64,000 bases of DNA. Origin: Patella vulgata. Its lineage: Eukaryota; Mollusca; Gastropoda; Patellidae. The stretch is taken from contig NC_065886.2 of NCBI RefSeq assembly GCF_932274485.2, forward strand, positions 14,087,501 through 14,151,500, written 5' to 3'. The translations under genes and the position numbers were made by a program. The notes under the pieces were generated by a model. That model had not been told where the DNA came from. It did not search any database and saw only the letters and a list, made by a program, of their open reading frames with translations. Shown piece after piece: positions 10,332 through 21,897 of this stretch (within the stretch, counting starts at the first letter, position 1; the number at the start of each line of letters is the position of its first letter).

Positions 10332-10489
10332 CCGTTACAAATTGCAGTCTTCGAGTATATTAAACACTATCAAACAATATATAAATATTAGGCTACATAA
10401 TTCAATATTTTATGATGTTTGTTCATCCGATTATATTTACATAGCAGAGTTTCAGGGGTCAATAGGACCACGTAATTGAGCCAAGATTC

Positions 10490-10701
10490 CATCGTTATCC
10501 AATTATTACATGAAACGGCTTGTGTGTACGTTTTTATCAACACAATTATGCTGGTGGCGTTTCTACCTGGCAATGTCAGATAACAAAAGAATAAAAACGC
10601 GGGGTAGTTGTTTGAGTTTATTATTTATCGGTGTCCAATGTTTGATACGCAAATAACATTCGCTTTGAGGTGTAACCCACAAACGAGTTCCAATTTGATT
10701 T
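10490..10701 (-). repeat. rep-D copy 1
   Basis: On the minus strand it shares with 42586-42780 the words GTGGGTTACACCTCAAAG, GGTAGAAACGCCACCAGC plus ATAATTG, and the GTACACAC region. The middle is more divergent. This explains why two unrelated-looking open frames both contain PGRNATSII. The family is not recognised. Confidence 0.75.
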
Positions 10702-10809
10702 TATATCAAGTTTGCAGACATCTATATACACAATACAAATGGCATAGGAATATTTCGGCAACATTTTAATGATCGATTTAAAGGTTTATTGAATATAGGT
10801 CTGCATGAT

Positions 10810-11125
10810 CAAACGAAAACCCGAGGGCCCCCTGTACATAAAGGATCCCTTGGCAATTGGAATTCGACGAAGAGTAGGCGGAAACACCCCAATTTCCCTC
10901 ATAGCACGTTACATGGCGTCTCCCCTCGTAGTACGCTGTGTATGAAATAGTTTTATTTAACGCCCGCTTCCACCCAAACGTGCTGCATGGCGTCTTCTCT
11001 CAGAGCACGGTACATGGCGTCTTCCCCCATGAGCACGCTGTATGACGTCTTCCCTTATAGCGTGCGTCAATCTCCATCACCCAGGATGGTGCAGAAAAAT
11101 AGGACATTAAACCAATTTCATTAAC
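10810..11125 (+). mobile_element. SINE-A 3' part with an internal tandem expansion
   Basis: The 3' half of SINE-A (ACGAAAACCCGAGG to GGACATTAAACCAATTTCAT). The segment GAGCACGCTGTATGGCGTCTTC is repeated about four times (10888-11070) with variants, whereas other copies have it once. A short foreign-looking stretch (TTTTATTTAACGCCCGCTTC) separates the repeats. Confidence 0.82.
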
Positions 11126-11306
11126 CGCATTGAGGCTTTAATAATGGAAAATACTAGTTTGAAACCAGTGAGCAACTCTAGATCATGAAAATCAACTTTA
11201 TAAAATTTCAATATAAAATAAATATATTAGATTTGTTTTGATGGCTCTATGACGAAGCTTGCTTTGAAATCCTTACTGAATGATGTTTTAACTCCTTATT
11301 TAATGA

Positions 11307-11684
11307 AATGAAATGAAATGAAATGGGGTTTAACGTCCTACTCTTCTGCTCCTATACTGGGCTAATAAAGACGGGCATACGCCATACAGTGTGCTATGAG
11401 GGAAATTTTACCCGGGCAGCGGCACTATCGCCTACTCTTATATCGTATTCCACCTGCCAAGGGATCTTTTACGTGCATTCCAATGTATACACGGGACCTC
11501 GGTTTTTCGTAACATCCGAAGGACTAGACAGCTGTCCTTGTCAGACCCTTCGTCCTGCATCACTGACAAGGGGGGACCACGCCGGAAAATCTGGATGAAC
11601 TTTCTCGGCCAATGCAGGGATTGAACACCCGACCGCCAGGCTAGCTAGCGAGCCAGCGTCTTACCCACTTAACCACGTGATCCC
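11307..11684 (-). mobile_element. SINE-A, full length, well preserved
   Basis: Read on the minus strand: GGGGATCACGTGGTTAAGTG (A-box), GGGTGTTCAATCCCTGC (B-box), complete body, GGACGTTAAACCCCATTTC and an (ATTTC)n tail. A perfect 13-bp target duplication CCTTATTTAATGA lies at 11294-11306 and 11685-11697. It is 378 bp long and a good reference copy for the family. Confidence 0.96.
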
Positions 11685-11697
11685 CCTTATTTAATGA

Positions 11698-12700
11698 TGT
11701 TTTACCTCCTGTGTAATATGGTTTTAGATTGGATATTGAAAACAGCGACCAAAGACCGCTTCTTAGAGTGAGCAAGAATTTTGCAGACATGGCAAATAAT
11801 TTCCTCGTGAGAAAGTCTCACATTAAAGTAATTCCCCTGAGATGTAATCAATATAAAAAAAATATAAACGTGTGAAATAAACAATAAAAAAGGAACAATA
11901 AATTAGAACCATAAAAGACAAATTCAGATCATTCTAGGCGCTTGAATAGATGAATATCACTGCATGAAAAGGCTGCTGTGCACCATGACTCTAGTTATAA
12001 AGCGAGATCTTTCTTCCTGTAAAGCCGGCATATTGATCTTAAAGAATAACTCTCAGGAATTTCAATGCTGATTCAACTAAATTGTTTCTTTGATGTAAAA
12101 CCTCAGCCTCTCGGCGCATTGATGTGACTAATAGCATGCCATTGGTTCTAACTGTGGGTCTTACCCTCAACCATCGATTTTCAGATATCAGTCAATAAAA
12201 GTATGTTCCATGAAAGCTATTGATCATGCTTATAGTCACAGTTACGTATCTAAACACATTTTATTTGAAGCGCCATCTTAAGATAACATGACCTTATCTT
12301 TTTACTGTTTAGTTTAAATTAAATATGATTTCATAAAGAAGAGTTCGCATGTCGCATGCCATTGCCAGTTATCTGAATTGATTTCGATATCTCTTCCATG
12401 ACTTTTTATGTGGCTTTTTATGGAAAAGTATGGTTAAAATTACCAATATATCAGTTGCTCCCTATTATTTGTCTCGTTTGTCTATAATTATCTATTATCT
12501 ACCCTACCTTTGGCATATGCATTACATGAATATTCAGATCAAATTAAAATCCTCCAGTATCGCACAGTTGGTTTGAATTGCAATTTTGGTTAAAGGGCGT
12601 AGATCTGTAACACAATATTGTCCATAATATTCACAATTAAAGACACAAATAAGAATTCAATATTGGGTAATTTTAAATATTTAAGACACAATGGACATTT
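11698..12700. other. no gene seen
   Basis: AT-rich DNA between SINE-A and RC-C2. Nothing was recognised. Confidence 0.5.
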
Positions 12701-13344
12701 TAACCAGCGGCTGCCAGGCAGGATACGCCCACATTTTGCAAGAGATGGATAGAGAACAAGTTAAAAACAAACGCGATTTTTTTTGTACATACAGGGGCAT
12801 TAATCCAGAAAGTTATGGCGTGAAAAGTGCAAATATCAAACGGGACTGAGATCTGTGGGATTTAAAGATATGTTTTAAGTTTCATCAACAAACAATAGGG
12901 TGTAACGGTGATATATTCGAACGTTTTCTTACATCGGATAATAGAGGGGCCACAAGCTAAAAACGCGATTTTTCCTACAATCAAGAGGCCATAATTCAAG
13001 AAGTTACGATCCGATATGCGCGAATATCGAAAGGAACCGAAATCTGTGGGTTATAAACATACATTTCAAGTTTAAATCAAATCGGATAAAAACTGTGACC
13101 TCTACAGTGTTCACAAGCTTAAAACGTGTTTTTTTCGTACAATCAGGGGCTATAATCCATGAAGTTACAGTCCGATATATGCCAATATCGAACGGGACCG
13201 AGATCGTAGGGTGATAAACCCATATTTCAAGTTTCATTGAGATTGGATAAAAATTGTCACCTGTAGAGTGTTCACAAAAAATTGTGGGCGGGCGGACGGA
13301 CAGGGGCGACGACAATATACGTCCACATGAAAATGTGGGCATAA
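12701..13344 (+). mobile_element. RC-C2: pearl-like rolling-circle element, shorter copy
   Basis: It has the same start (TAACCAGCGGCTGCCAGG) and 3' hairpin (GTCCACATGAAAATGTGGGC) as RC-C1, with fewer internal modules. The spacer carrying the CATTTTGTC motif is reduced. The last bases (GGGCATAAT) have decayed from GGGCGTATA. Confidence 0.75.
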
Positions 13345-14400
13345 TGAACAAGAATAACATACCCCATAAGTCAACGAGGAAACAATTAAAAATGGCTGTC
13401 CACTCAATTTGGACTGCTCACGTATTTTACCTAACGCAACTGATTAGAAATTACAATAACAAGTTACAAAAGACTATCTTATTTTTCTATTTATTTATTT
13501 ATTATAAGAAATAGATACATTCATGACAATTACAACGTTTCAAAGGTTCATCTCGACTGAGTAGCTTTACTAAAGTAACATAACTTCCTCGGTCTCAACA
13601 TATTCCATAAGAAACGTGTATGAAAATGATAGGTTCATTGGCCATTGCTATACGTACAATACTAAAGTAGAACGAGCATTTTTCGGACTGTGGATAGATG
13701 GAATTTACTCCCAGTCGTTTTGTGACCACCCCGTTTTCATTAACCCAGTGGATGTCGACCAGTAGGATGATAAACACTGCAATTCATATCTTTGTCTCGC
13801 TGATAAGCCATCTTTTCAAACTATATTACACAAACTAACAAAAAACTTTAAAGCTCTAGGAGCACTATTTGTGAATTTTACGCCATATAAATGGATGTAT
13901 TATTACTAATACTGATATGGAAAGTGTGCGTGATAATTTTTATTGATATGCACCGAATAGGACCACATACCACAAGAAGAGACAATTGAATCCATTTCTA
14001 AATACAGTAACTTCAATATTATTGCACATTTGAATCTGCTTTGCTGGTTGACGTGTATGGAATATCAGTTCAATTAGCCTACAATTTGTCGCCACGTTAG
14101 GCTATGTAATGGTTGGCGCACGCCTAAATCTATATAATGGTGGTCATAAATATATTTAAATAGTTCTGCTTTCCACCATTAACACTGATTAATATTTGTT
14201 TGTATAATTAAGTCAGATATATAATGGTTCGTCATAGTTATCGCCAACGGCTAAGATATCTTTGATAAGCTGAAATTCCTTTACCAAAATGAACAATCCT
14301 CTAATTGCAAAGTACCATAGTTAGGATGCGTTCTCCATTTCTACAAATGACCAAAAAATCAGTATATTAATTTATATATATAATGACTACTACCAGGACC
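13345..14400. other. no gene seen
   Basis: AT-rich DNA. An ATTTATTT run lies near 13490. No repeat family was recognised. Confidence 0.5.
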
Positions 14401-14410
14401 TATATTGTCT

Positions 14411-14782
14411 GCGGGGATCACGTGGCTAAGTGGGTAAGACGCTAGCTCGCTAGCCTGGAGGTCGGGTGTTCGATCCCTGCATTGGCCGAGAAAGTTCATC
14501 CAGATTTTCCGGCGTGGTTCTCCCTTGTCAGTGATGCAGGACGGAGGGGCTGACAAGGAAAGCTGTCTAGTCGTTCGGATGGGACGAAAACCCGAGGTCC
14601 CGTGTACACATTGGCGTGCACGTAAAAGATCCCTTGGCATTTGGAATTCGATATAAGAGTAGGCCGTAGTGCCGCTGTCCGGGCAAAATTTCCCTCATAG
14701 CACACTGTATGGCGTATGCCCGTCTTCATTAGCCCAGGTTAGGAGCAGAACAGTAGGACGTTAAACCCCATTTCATTTCATT
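14411..14782 (+). mobile_element. SINE-A, full length, well preserved
   Basis: A-box TGGCTAAGTGG (about 14423-14433), B-box GTGTTCGATCC (about 14466-14476), full body, GGACGTTAAACCCCATTTC and a short ATTTC tail. The 10-bp target duplication TATATTGTCT lies at 14401-14410 and 14783-14792. Confidence 0.96.
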
Positions 14783-15067
14783 TATATTGTCTTCGCTCCC
14801 TCGATGAATATAGTTTCTGGGAACAATATAGAATATGGTATTTCATGCCAGTGCTTATATTCAAATTAGAAGAGTGTGAATTCTTATTATTGATTGAAAT
14901 AAATCAACGCAAAACACGATATAAAATCCAAGTGCAAAACTGCCGCCAATAGAATGACCAAAACATTTATATTGTCTGGGTTGTATTTAGTTGCTCTCTG
15001 TAAATGTTGAAATTATATAGTATAAAACCCTCTCGCTATCAGTGTCGCGGATTTCCCCCCCCCCCCC

Positions 15068-15349
15068 TATGGAAGACCAAACAGCTCTTTATTTAGTGTT
15101 CTTAATTCTTAATTCATAGTCCTTATTTCTTTTTTTGTTGTCGTTTTAAAATACAATTAAAATACATTTTACAAATCTGATATGACAAATATGTAATTCG
15201 CAAAACAAATATTGATTTTAAGATACAAATGTTAGTGTTATTGTACAAATGTCGAAATACGACAACAAATGAAGAAATAAGAATTAAGGACTATGAATTA
15301 AGAAATAAGGACTAAGAATACTGAATAAAGAGCTGTCTGGTTTTCCATA
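15068..15349. mobile_element. MITE with long terminal inverted repeats
   Basis: The left arm starts TATGGAAGACCAAACAGCTC and the right arm ends GAGCTGTCTGGTTTTCCATA. The arms are inverted copies over about 80 bp, including CTTTATTTAGTGTTCTTA / TAAGAATACTGAATAAAG and the inner GTTGTCGT / ACGACAAC. The centre is about 110 bp of AT-rich DNA. Terminal TA dinucleotides fit a TA target duplication, as in Tc1/mariner-type MITEs. The left end abuts a C13 tract (15055-15067). Confidence 0.85.
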
Positions 15350-16715
15350 CACTCCTGGTTCGTGGCAAATCTTTGGAAATTGCTGTGTCATTTTCGAGTA
15401 CACCTGTACTGTTGAGTCAACATCTTCACTCTAAATAGTGAGGACTCAGGTTGGCAATTATAGCCGTTTGCAGGTTTTGTCTGTGGTCATCTGCATAATG
15501 TTAAAGAGGGTAACTACACCACGGTGTTCCTGTCTAGTTATCATCAATTTCTGTCAATGCTTCTTTATGTGCACTTCAATTTGTACGCGGAAGGATCTGG
15601 TTTTTCCGTCCCGTCCCTTCATTTCTTTGTCAACACCACATAAATAGAAACCAAAATGATTTTTACTTTTTTTGCTGTTTAATGAACACTCATTATTCTT
15701 TTGAATTACAGGTAATGGCTTCCACATATGGATTGTTATTTTGCCTTTCAAACCAAGTATTATTAATTATCAATCAATTCATTCTAATTTAAAACCTATT
15801 ATATCCCGATCATAATCAATGTTTAATAACTTATTAACTACATTTGCAACAAAAATAATCTTAAGATGATTGTAGAATGTCTACAATTGATTTCATATTC
15901 CATAGTTTCTGCAGATAGAAATAGAAATAGTTTTTGTTACCTGTCGCCTTCTAACTCAGGTCATCGTGAACCAGACGTCAGTATTCTTGTAAATATGTAT
16001 TCGATTACGGCCTTTTAAAATATCTAAAGTTCGTTTATTGGCTGTATAACGAATAGAAAACAAAGTGTACAATTATGCAGTGCGGGATTTAACTATAGAC
16101 TAAGACCGGCTGAAACCAGGGCCCCAGGATCTAGGGGGCACCCGGCCAAGGTGTATACTATTTTTGACACTGTCATACTCCTTTCTTACACGCAATGTAG
16201 GCTTAAAGCGATAATTTCATATTTTCTTAGAAAGTCAAAACACAATTATTTCTATGTCTTTTGCTCAAAAGGTTTCAACTCACTATTATACGATCATAGG
16301 TATTATTTTCCCTCTTAAAAAATCCTTTGACCCCGGAAATAATAACACAATTACCTCCCCTGTTTTTCTATTCCCCCATGGAATAGCTATCTTCAAACGT
16401 TTGAATTTGAAGTTGAAAATGATATTTTTGCCAATTTCTCAACTGGCAATAGTGAATTATAGAATTAATAGGATTATTCTTTAATAAGGTAGGACTGTTT
16501 ATAGATACCATCTATTTTAAGGCTTTATTTTAATAAATTTTAACAATATAACTTAAAAATATGAAATTGCAGCTTTAAACATCCGCACTCCTCATCCACT
16601 TGTATTTAAAAAAAGAAACACATTCCTGTTCCTCTAGTCGTGAAGTTGATGGATCGGGAAGGTGGTTTATTGGGAAGGACATCATAAGCTGAATGGCCCG
16701 GGACTCTATCTGGTA
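15350..16715. other. no gene seen
   Basis: AT-rich, mostly unique. A GC-rich patch at about 16105-16155 (CCAGGGCCCCAGGATC, GGGGGCACCCGGCC) resembles a hAT-MITE end, but no partner end was found. Confidence 0.5.
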
Positions 16716-16882
16716 GCCGCGCTGGCTCAGTGGGTATCACATTGGCACGTTAGCCGGGGGGGGGGGGGGCTCGGGTTCGCTCCCGGTGTTGGCCGCCGAG
16801 AAAGTTCCTCGGTATTTTCTGGCGTACTTTCCCCTTGTCAGTTGTAATTCGATATAAGAGTAGGTTGTAGCGCCGCTGTGTG
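16716..16882 (+). mobile_element. SINE-A variant with divergent head and poly-G
   Basis: A-box-like TGGCTCAGTGGG and B-box CGGGTTCGCTCCCGG flank a G14 tract (16756-16769). The body jumps from CCCCTTGTCAGT directly to AATTCGATATAAGAGTAG, an internal deletion of about 130 bp, and ends after GCCGCTGTG without the 3' tail. Confidence 0.82.
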
Positions 16883-17931
16883 AGTACAATTGGAGGGCTT
16901 AAAAGCCAAGTGATCCAAATTTCAAGTAAATAACATTAGTCTCCCATGTGTATCCCCCGAAATAGATTTTATCATTATCATAGCAAAAGATCAAGTCTTG
17001 TGTTAATATTTAAAGTAACTAAATATTTTCAAAACAGAAATTCTATTATGACTTTTTGGAAGATTAATCCAATGTCCAGACGTCACAACCTCAGTACACA
17101 ATTTCAGAAAACACTTCATTTGGTATTAATGGAGTGGACCGTGAAATACACGGAACCAAAATAAAATACTATAATGATTTGTGCCCATTTCCAACAAAGG
17201 AAAAATATGCGACCCCCCCCCCCCAAGGAGATGGTTCGAAAATATTATCTGAAGTCCAAAAATAATCAAAGGCTATATGTATGATATATACAAATAGATG
17301 CTACAGGATAACTTTGGATATTCAACAAAACTTCAAATATTTCTTTATAGTTCTTTAACTTTAATTCTGGTAACTATATGTAAATACGAGTATATGTCTA
17401 ACGATACTGGCTGATCAGATACCAGACAGTAAGGCAAGCAGTCGGATCCGTAATTTAAAACACAAGTGAAGGATAGCAATGAAAATTGACATATAAATAC
17501 AATAGATTGAATACAATTAAAACAGACCACCAATAACCCATTATCATCTCGGTAACATTGAATGGATAGTCGTCCCCTTTTGTATGACCAGTTGTGTTGA
17601 TTTTGTAATCTATACCTGAAAACGACCGATTGAACTAGTATTTTCTGCCAATTGTTGGTTAATATTCATCATTTTGAATCGAAAAGATAACATGGTTATC
17701 AGGTTGGTTATAATGTGATATGCACTGTTCTCAACTATAACATATTCCAGAACTATCATGTCTACTAGCAATCATCGCTGATCGCTAAACTTGGTAGGAG
17801 GTATGTAGATATGATATGCACTTTGTGTTGTGATGAATTGGACCATCCATAAAGTTATGTGGTCCCATCCACCCAGCCCCTTTGTCTCGATAATCAGCTA
17901 CTTTACCGGCATATTCTCCAGACCTACCATC
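16883..17931. other. no gene seen
   Basis: AT-rich. It contains a C12 tract (17213-17224) and two loosely similar ATATGCACT segments near 17715 and 17815. No family was recognised. Confidence 0.5.
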
Positions 17932-17942
17932 TGTAAGAATAG

Positions 17943-18220
17943 TTTCCCGCGTGGTTTCCCCTTGTCAGTGATGCAGGATGGAGGGCCTGACAAGGATAGC
18001 TGTCTAGTCGTTCGGATGGGACGAAAAAGCGAGGTCCCGTGTACACATTGGCGTGCACGTAAAAGATCCCTTGGCAGTTGGAATTCGATATAAGAATAGG
18101 CCGTAGCGCCGCTGCCCGGGCAAAATTTCCCTCATAGCACACTGTATGGCGTATGCCCGTCTTCATTAGCCCAGGTTAGGAGCAGAACAGTAGGACGTTA
18201 AACCTCATTTCATTTCATTT
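17943..18220 (+). mobile_element. SINE-A, 5'-truncated, recent insertion
   Basis: It begins inside the body (TTCCCGCGTGGTTTCCCC) and runs to GGACGTTAAACCTCATTTC with a short ATTTC tail. A perfect 11-bp duplication TGTAAGAATAG lies at 17932-17942 and 18221-18231. The truncated 5' end plus TSD is the expected trace of target-primed reverse transcription. Confidence 0.95.
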
Positions 18221-18231
18221 TGTAAGAATAG

Positions 18232-19052
18232 GGTGGTCGATGAGACCTGACTACTGTGCTGGTTACATGCTTACTAGTATACAACTTCAACCGTCCATGT
18301 GTAACCCCAAAAAAGCTTCAGAGCGAGATATTGTGTCAGATGTTGCTTCTTCTGTGGTGAAGCTAAGAATCAATATTAAAGTTAATAGAAGACTATTTGG
18401 TAGTCTGCATCCATGTTACAACTGTCACGATAGTCACTATAATATGACTCGTAATTGAATACAGGCAGAAAGACAACTTCAAATATTTACCATTGGCCAG
18501 ATATATGTCATACAAGATTGTCTGGATACAAAATGCGCTCAAATTTCAAAATGTGCCAGGGTTAACCCAATTGTCTGGGGACACCTATATTTATAATCAA
18601 GCTATAACTCTGTACAAATTACATCAAGTAATTTATAATCAACACAACTTCAAATTAATAAAATAAATCAGGTTCAAGTCTAGACGAAATTTATCTCCTC
18701 TTGCAGCATAATTGAATTATGATTGAGTCAGTCGGAATAAATGAGCATGCTCAGCTTTCAGTAACATGTTTGGAAGTCTGATAGTGACATTTAGAATAAT
18801 TGAACATCACTTCTAGAGGATGCACGAGTCATAAGCATATTGATCATATTGAAATATGAGCAGCACTCAACTGTAAAGTATTTCGTCTCAAGTGGTTTGA
18901 AGATCAGTTCATGATGCCTTCTGTGTTATTGTCTTTGGTTTGGAAATTAAAACAAAGGAAAACTCTGCTTGATTTGACTATAGATTTCAGTTATTATTCG
19001 AGTATTATATTATGTCCCCCGCCCAATCCCGCATAAATAGAAAATACTTAAA
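18232..19052. other. no gene seen
   Basis: AT-rich DNA. Nothing was recognised. Confidence 0.5.
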
Positions 19053-19222
19053 GGGGGGGGGGCATTCGGTAAGATTAGATAAGAGCTGATAGTTCTCGCT
19101 ATAATAGTTAAAAATAGATAATGAAAACAAAATTTCTTCACCCTGAACCGATATATTACTCATTGTATTTTAGGCTAGTCTTGGTCATCATTACTGACGT
19201 TGGTATGATAACAAAGTCTCGC
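19053..19222 (-). repeat. rep-E copy 2
   Basis: Minus-strand match to rep-E: GCGAGACTTTGTT start, ACTAGCCTAAAA, CTATTATAGCGAGAACTATC. The family end CCCTTTAA is replaced by a G10 tract on the plus strand (19053-19062), so the tract appears to have grown from the GGGG of the repeat. Confidence 0.75.
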
Positions 19223-19487
19223 TCAAAAAATTATCCACCACAAAAATGTATTCAAATCCAGTAAATATCGCCAGCTAACGAGAGTTGATTATTGTCTGGA
19301 TAAAGTTAGCATTTAGATAACAATTCAGACCCAAAGGAAGACCTGCAATAGGCAGATTACGCTCTTGCATAATGCATGTATCATAATTAATTTGCGTATT
19401 ATTGTGCTGAAACGGAGCAGAAAATACCCATTGTCGATGTATTGGCGCATAGACCTACACACATCTTATTCCAATTCAAAGCATGCA

Positions 19488-19756
19488 AGAGGGGTAGATG
19501 GCTGAATGGTTAGCAAGTGCGCCCTGTATCATAAGGTAGGTTATTGAGTCAACTGGCGTGGTTTCGAATCCCCGGTTGTACGTGACAAGGAGCAGCGTCG
19601 TCTGTCCAACCTCGTGGATTTTCTCCGCCCCCCCCCCTACTGCTAAAGACCCCTACGCGCAAGCGAATTATGGAAATAAAATTGAACCATATGTTAGTCC
19701 CGAAATGACCTAGTTTGTGTCGAGTGGACGTTAAACCCAATCTCTCTCTCTTTCTC
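19488..19756 (+). mobile_element. SINE-B, full length, well preserved
   Basis: A-box-like GATGGCTGAATGGTTAGC, B-box GTGGTTTCGAATCCCCGG, body GTACGTGACAAGGAG and CTGCTAAAGACCCC, 3' end GTGGACGTTAAACCCAAT with a TC tail. The 12-bp duplication TCAAAGCATGCA lies at 19476-19487 and 19757-19768. A C10 tract (19628-19637) replaces the GGTCCTCCGGTTTCCTCC segment. Confidence 0.95.
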
Positions 19757-19959
19757 TCAAAGCATGCAGCAACAATTCAGTATTGCTTTCATCTCTAAGC
19801 CCAAGTTAAGACATTCAATGATTGTACATCTGCAAAGTTATTGTGTTTCAAAGTCCCGGCTAATTGAACAAAAAATGCATTAGTCATGGTAATGATTTAT
19901 CTTCCGAGCATTTTTCGGATTGACGCCACATTTGTCTACTTCGTCCATAAAGAGACAAA

Positions 19960-19990
19960 CAGTTCGCCGTTAAACCCTATTTCATTTCCT
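19960..19990 (+). mobile_element. SINE-A 3' end fragment
   Basis: CGCCGTTAAACCCTATTTCATTTC is a SINE-A terminus, directly upstream of RC-C3. Too short to place further. Confidence 0.55.
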
Positions 19991-19996
19991 CGTTCA

Positions 19997-21021
19997 TAAC
20001 CAGCGGCTGCAAGGCAGGATACGCCCACATTTTCGAGAGATTGATAGAGAACAAGCTAAAATGAAAGTGATTTTTCCTACAATCAAGGGCCATAATTCAG
20101 GAAATTACAATTCGATATGCGCAAATATCGAAAGGAACCGAGATCTTTGTGTTTTAAACTTACAAATAAAAATTGTGACCTCTATAGGGTCCACAACCTT
20201 GATATACCATATTTTTTAGGCTATTTGAGAACGAAGGACGGCCATTTTGTCTGTCAATTGGTGATATAATAATACGGTTTTTTAAATCGGATAAAAATTA
20301 TGACCTCTAAAGGGTCCACAAGCTAAAAACGCGATTTTTCGTACAATCAGGGGCCATAATTCAGGAAGTTACGGTCCGATATTCGCAAATATCGAAAGGA
20401 ACCGAGATCTTTGGGTTATAAACTTACATTTCAAAATCGGATAAACATTGTGGCCTCTATGGGGTCCACAACCTTGATATACTATATTATTACGCTATTT
20501 GAGAACGAACGGTGGCCATTTTGTCTGTCAATTTTCACGAAATTCGAACTCAAACGTCCTTAGGGTGTAACGGTGATATAATAATACGTTTTTTTTTAAA
20601 TCGGATAAAAATTATGACCTCTATAGCGTCCACAAGCTAAAAACGCGATTTTTCGTACAATCCGGGGCCATAATTCAGGAAGTTACCGTCCGATATGCGC
20701 GAATATCGAAAGGAGCCGAGATCTGTTGGTTATAAACTTACATTGCAAGTTTCAAGAAAATTGGATAAAAATTGTGACCTCTAAAGGGTCCACAAGCTTA
20801 AAACGTGATTTTTCGTACAAACAGGGGCCATAATCCATGAAGTTTCGATCCGATACATGCCGATATCGAAAGCAGCCGAGATCTGTTGGAGATAAACCTA
20901 TATTTCAAGTTTCGTCAAAATCGGATAAGAATTGTGGCCTGTAGAGTGTCCACAAATAAATTGTGGACGCACGGACAGGGGCGACGACAATATACGTCCA
21001 CATGAAAATGTGGGCGTATAA
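19997..21021 (+). mobile_element. RC-C3: pearl-like rolling-circle element with four modules
   Basis: It starts TAACCAGCGGCTGCAAGGCA and ends at the hairpin TCCACATGAAAATGTGGGCG plus TATA. Core modules beginning AGCTAAAA lie near 20053, 20321, 20635 and 20795; the last two are spaced 160 bp, the core-repeat length known for pearl-like elements. It is bracketed by SINE-A pieces at both ends. No coding capacity. Confidence 0.78.
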
Positions 21022-21022
21022 A

Positions 21023-21243
21023 AAATGAAATAACCTACTGTTCTGCTCCGACTGGGATAATGAAGACGGGCATACGCCATAGAGTGTGTTACGAGGAATA
21101 TTTTGCCTGGACAGTGGTGCTACGGCCTACTCTTATATCGAATTTTAACTGCCAAGGGATCTTTTACGTGTGCACCTGACCTCGGTTTTTCGTCACATGC
21201 GAACCACTAGACAGCTTCCCTTGCCAGGCTTTCCGTCCTGTCC
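21023..21243 (-). mobile_element. SINE-A 3' two-thirds
   Basis: On the minus strand it runs from GGACGGAAAGCCTGGCAAGG through ACGAAAAACCGAGGTCAGG and AGATCCCTTGGCAGTT to TAGGTTATTTCATTTT. The head is missing. It directly follows the 3' end of RC-C3. Confidence 0.85.
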
Positions 21244-21585
21244 AATACTTGGTTATATCCTGACGAATTGTAACTTAGTTATCTCGGGGGAGGGAGGGGG
21301 AAGTAGTGTTTTATTATAAGAGGGACATTTTATATTACTACTGGTCTTTAAAAACACCTCTAAGAGATAATGTCCCCCCTTCCGTTCATTTAAACATGAT
21401 GTTTAACTTACATCTTTCCAGTACATCCATTTTTGAAGACCATCAACTAATGATTGGTGGCATTCCGATGACTACAACTTATCAGGAGAATCGGGCCATT
21501 CTCTTTGTTTTAGATATATTATATTGACAATGTCATTAATAAATATCCAACAATCCTGATTTGGATGTATATTAGAATGCAAAAA

Positions 21586-21640
21586 GATTTAACGTTCTAT
21601 CTTTCTGCACAAGCAGGGCTATGAAGACGGGCATACGTTT
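21586..21640 (-). mobile_element. SINE-A 3' end fragment
   Basis: CGTATGCCCGTCTTCATAGC to AGAACGTTAAATC on the minus strand. A heavily 5'-truncated copy. Confidence 0.7.
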
Positions 21641-21717
21641 CTATCTACTCTACGAACCTACTCGGACCACATCCGGAATCTTCTGGCTATTCACCAATAC
21701 TCGCTGTCTATTGAAGT

Positions 21718-21897
21718 GTGGGGTCGGTCTAGTGGTTTTACGCGTGTGCTTGAAATCATAAGGTCTGTCATTGAGTCAAGTGGCGTGGTTTCGAATCCTC
21801 GCTTGTGCGTGACAAGGAGTAGGTTTGCCTGTCGTATCTCTTGCAATTTCTCCGGGTCCTCCGGTTTCTTCCCACTGCTAAAGACCCCTTTGCGCAA
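21718..21897 (+). mobile_element. SINE-B lacking its 3' end
   Basis: Head GGTCGGTCTAGTGGTTTTAC and B-box GTGGTTTCGAATCCTCGC, then GTGACAAGGAGTAGG, TTTCTCCGGGTCCTCCGG and CCACTGCTAAAGACCCCTTT. The 3' quarter with the GTGGACGTTAAAC end is absent. Confidence 0.88.

Noticed and set aside
14411-14490. tRNA gene from the A-box and B-box pair
   Set aside because: The same head starts several SINE-A copies with TSDs and tails; it is a SINE promoter, not a tRNA gene.
16105-16155. hAT MITE end (GC-rich CCAGGGCCCCAGG segment)
   Set aside because: No inverted partner within 1 kb and no 8-bp duplication.
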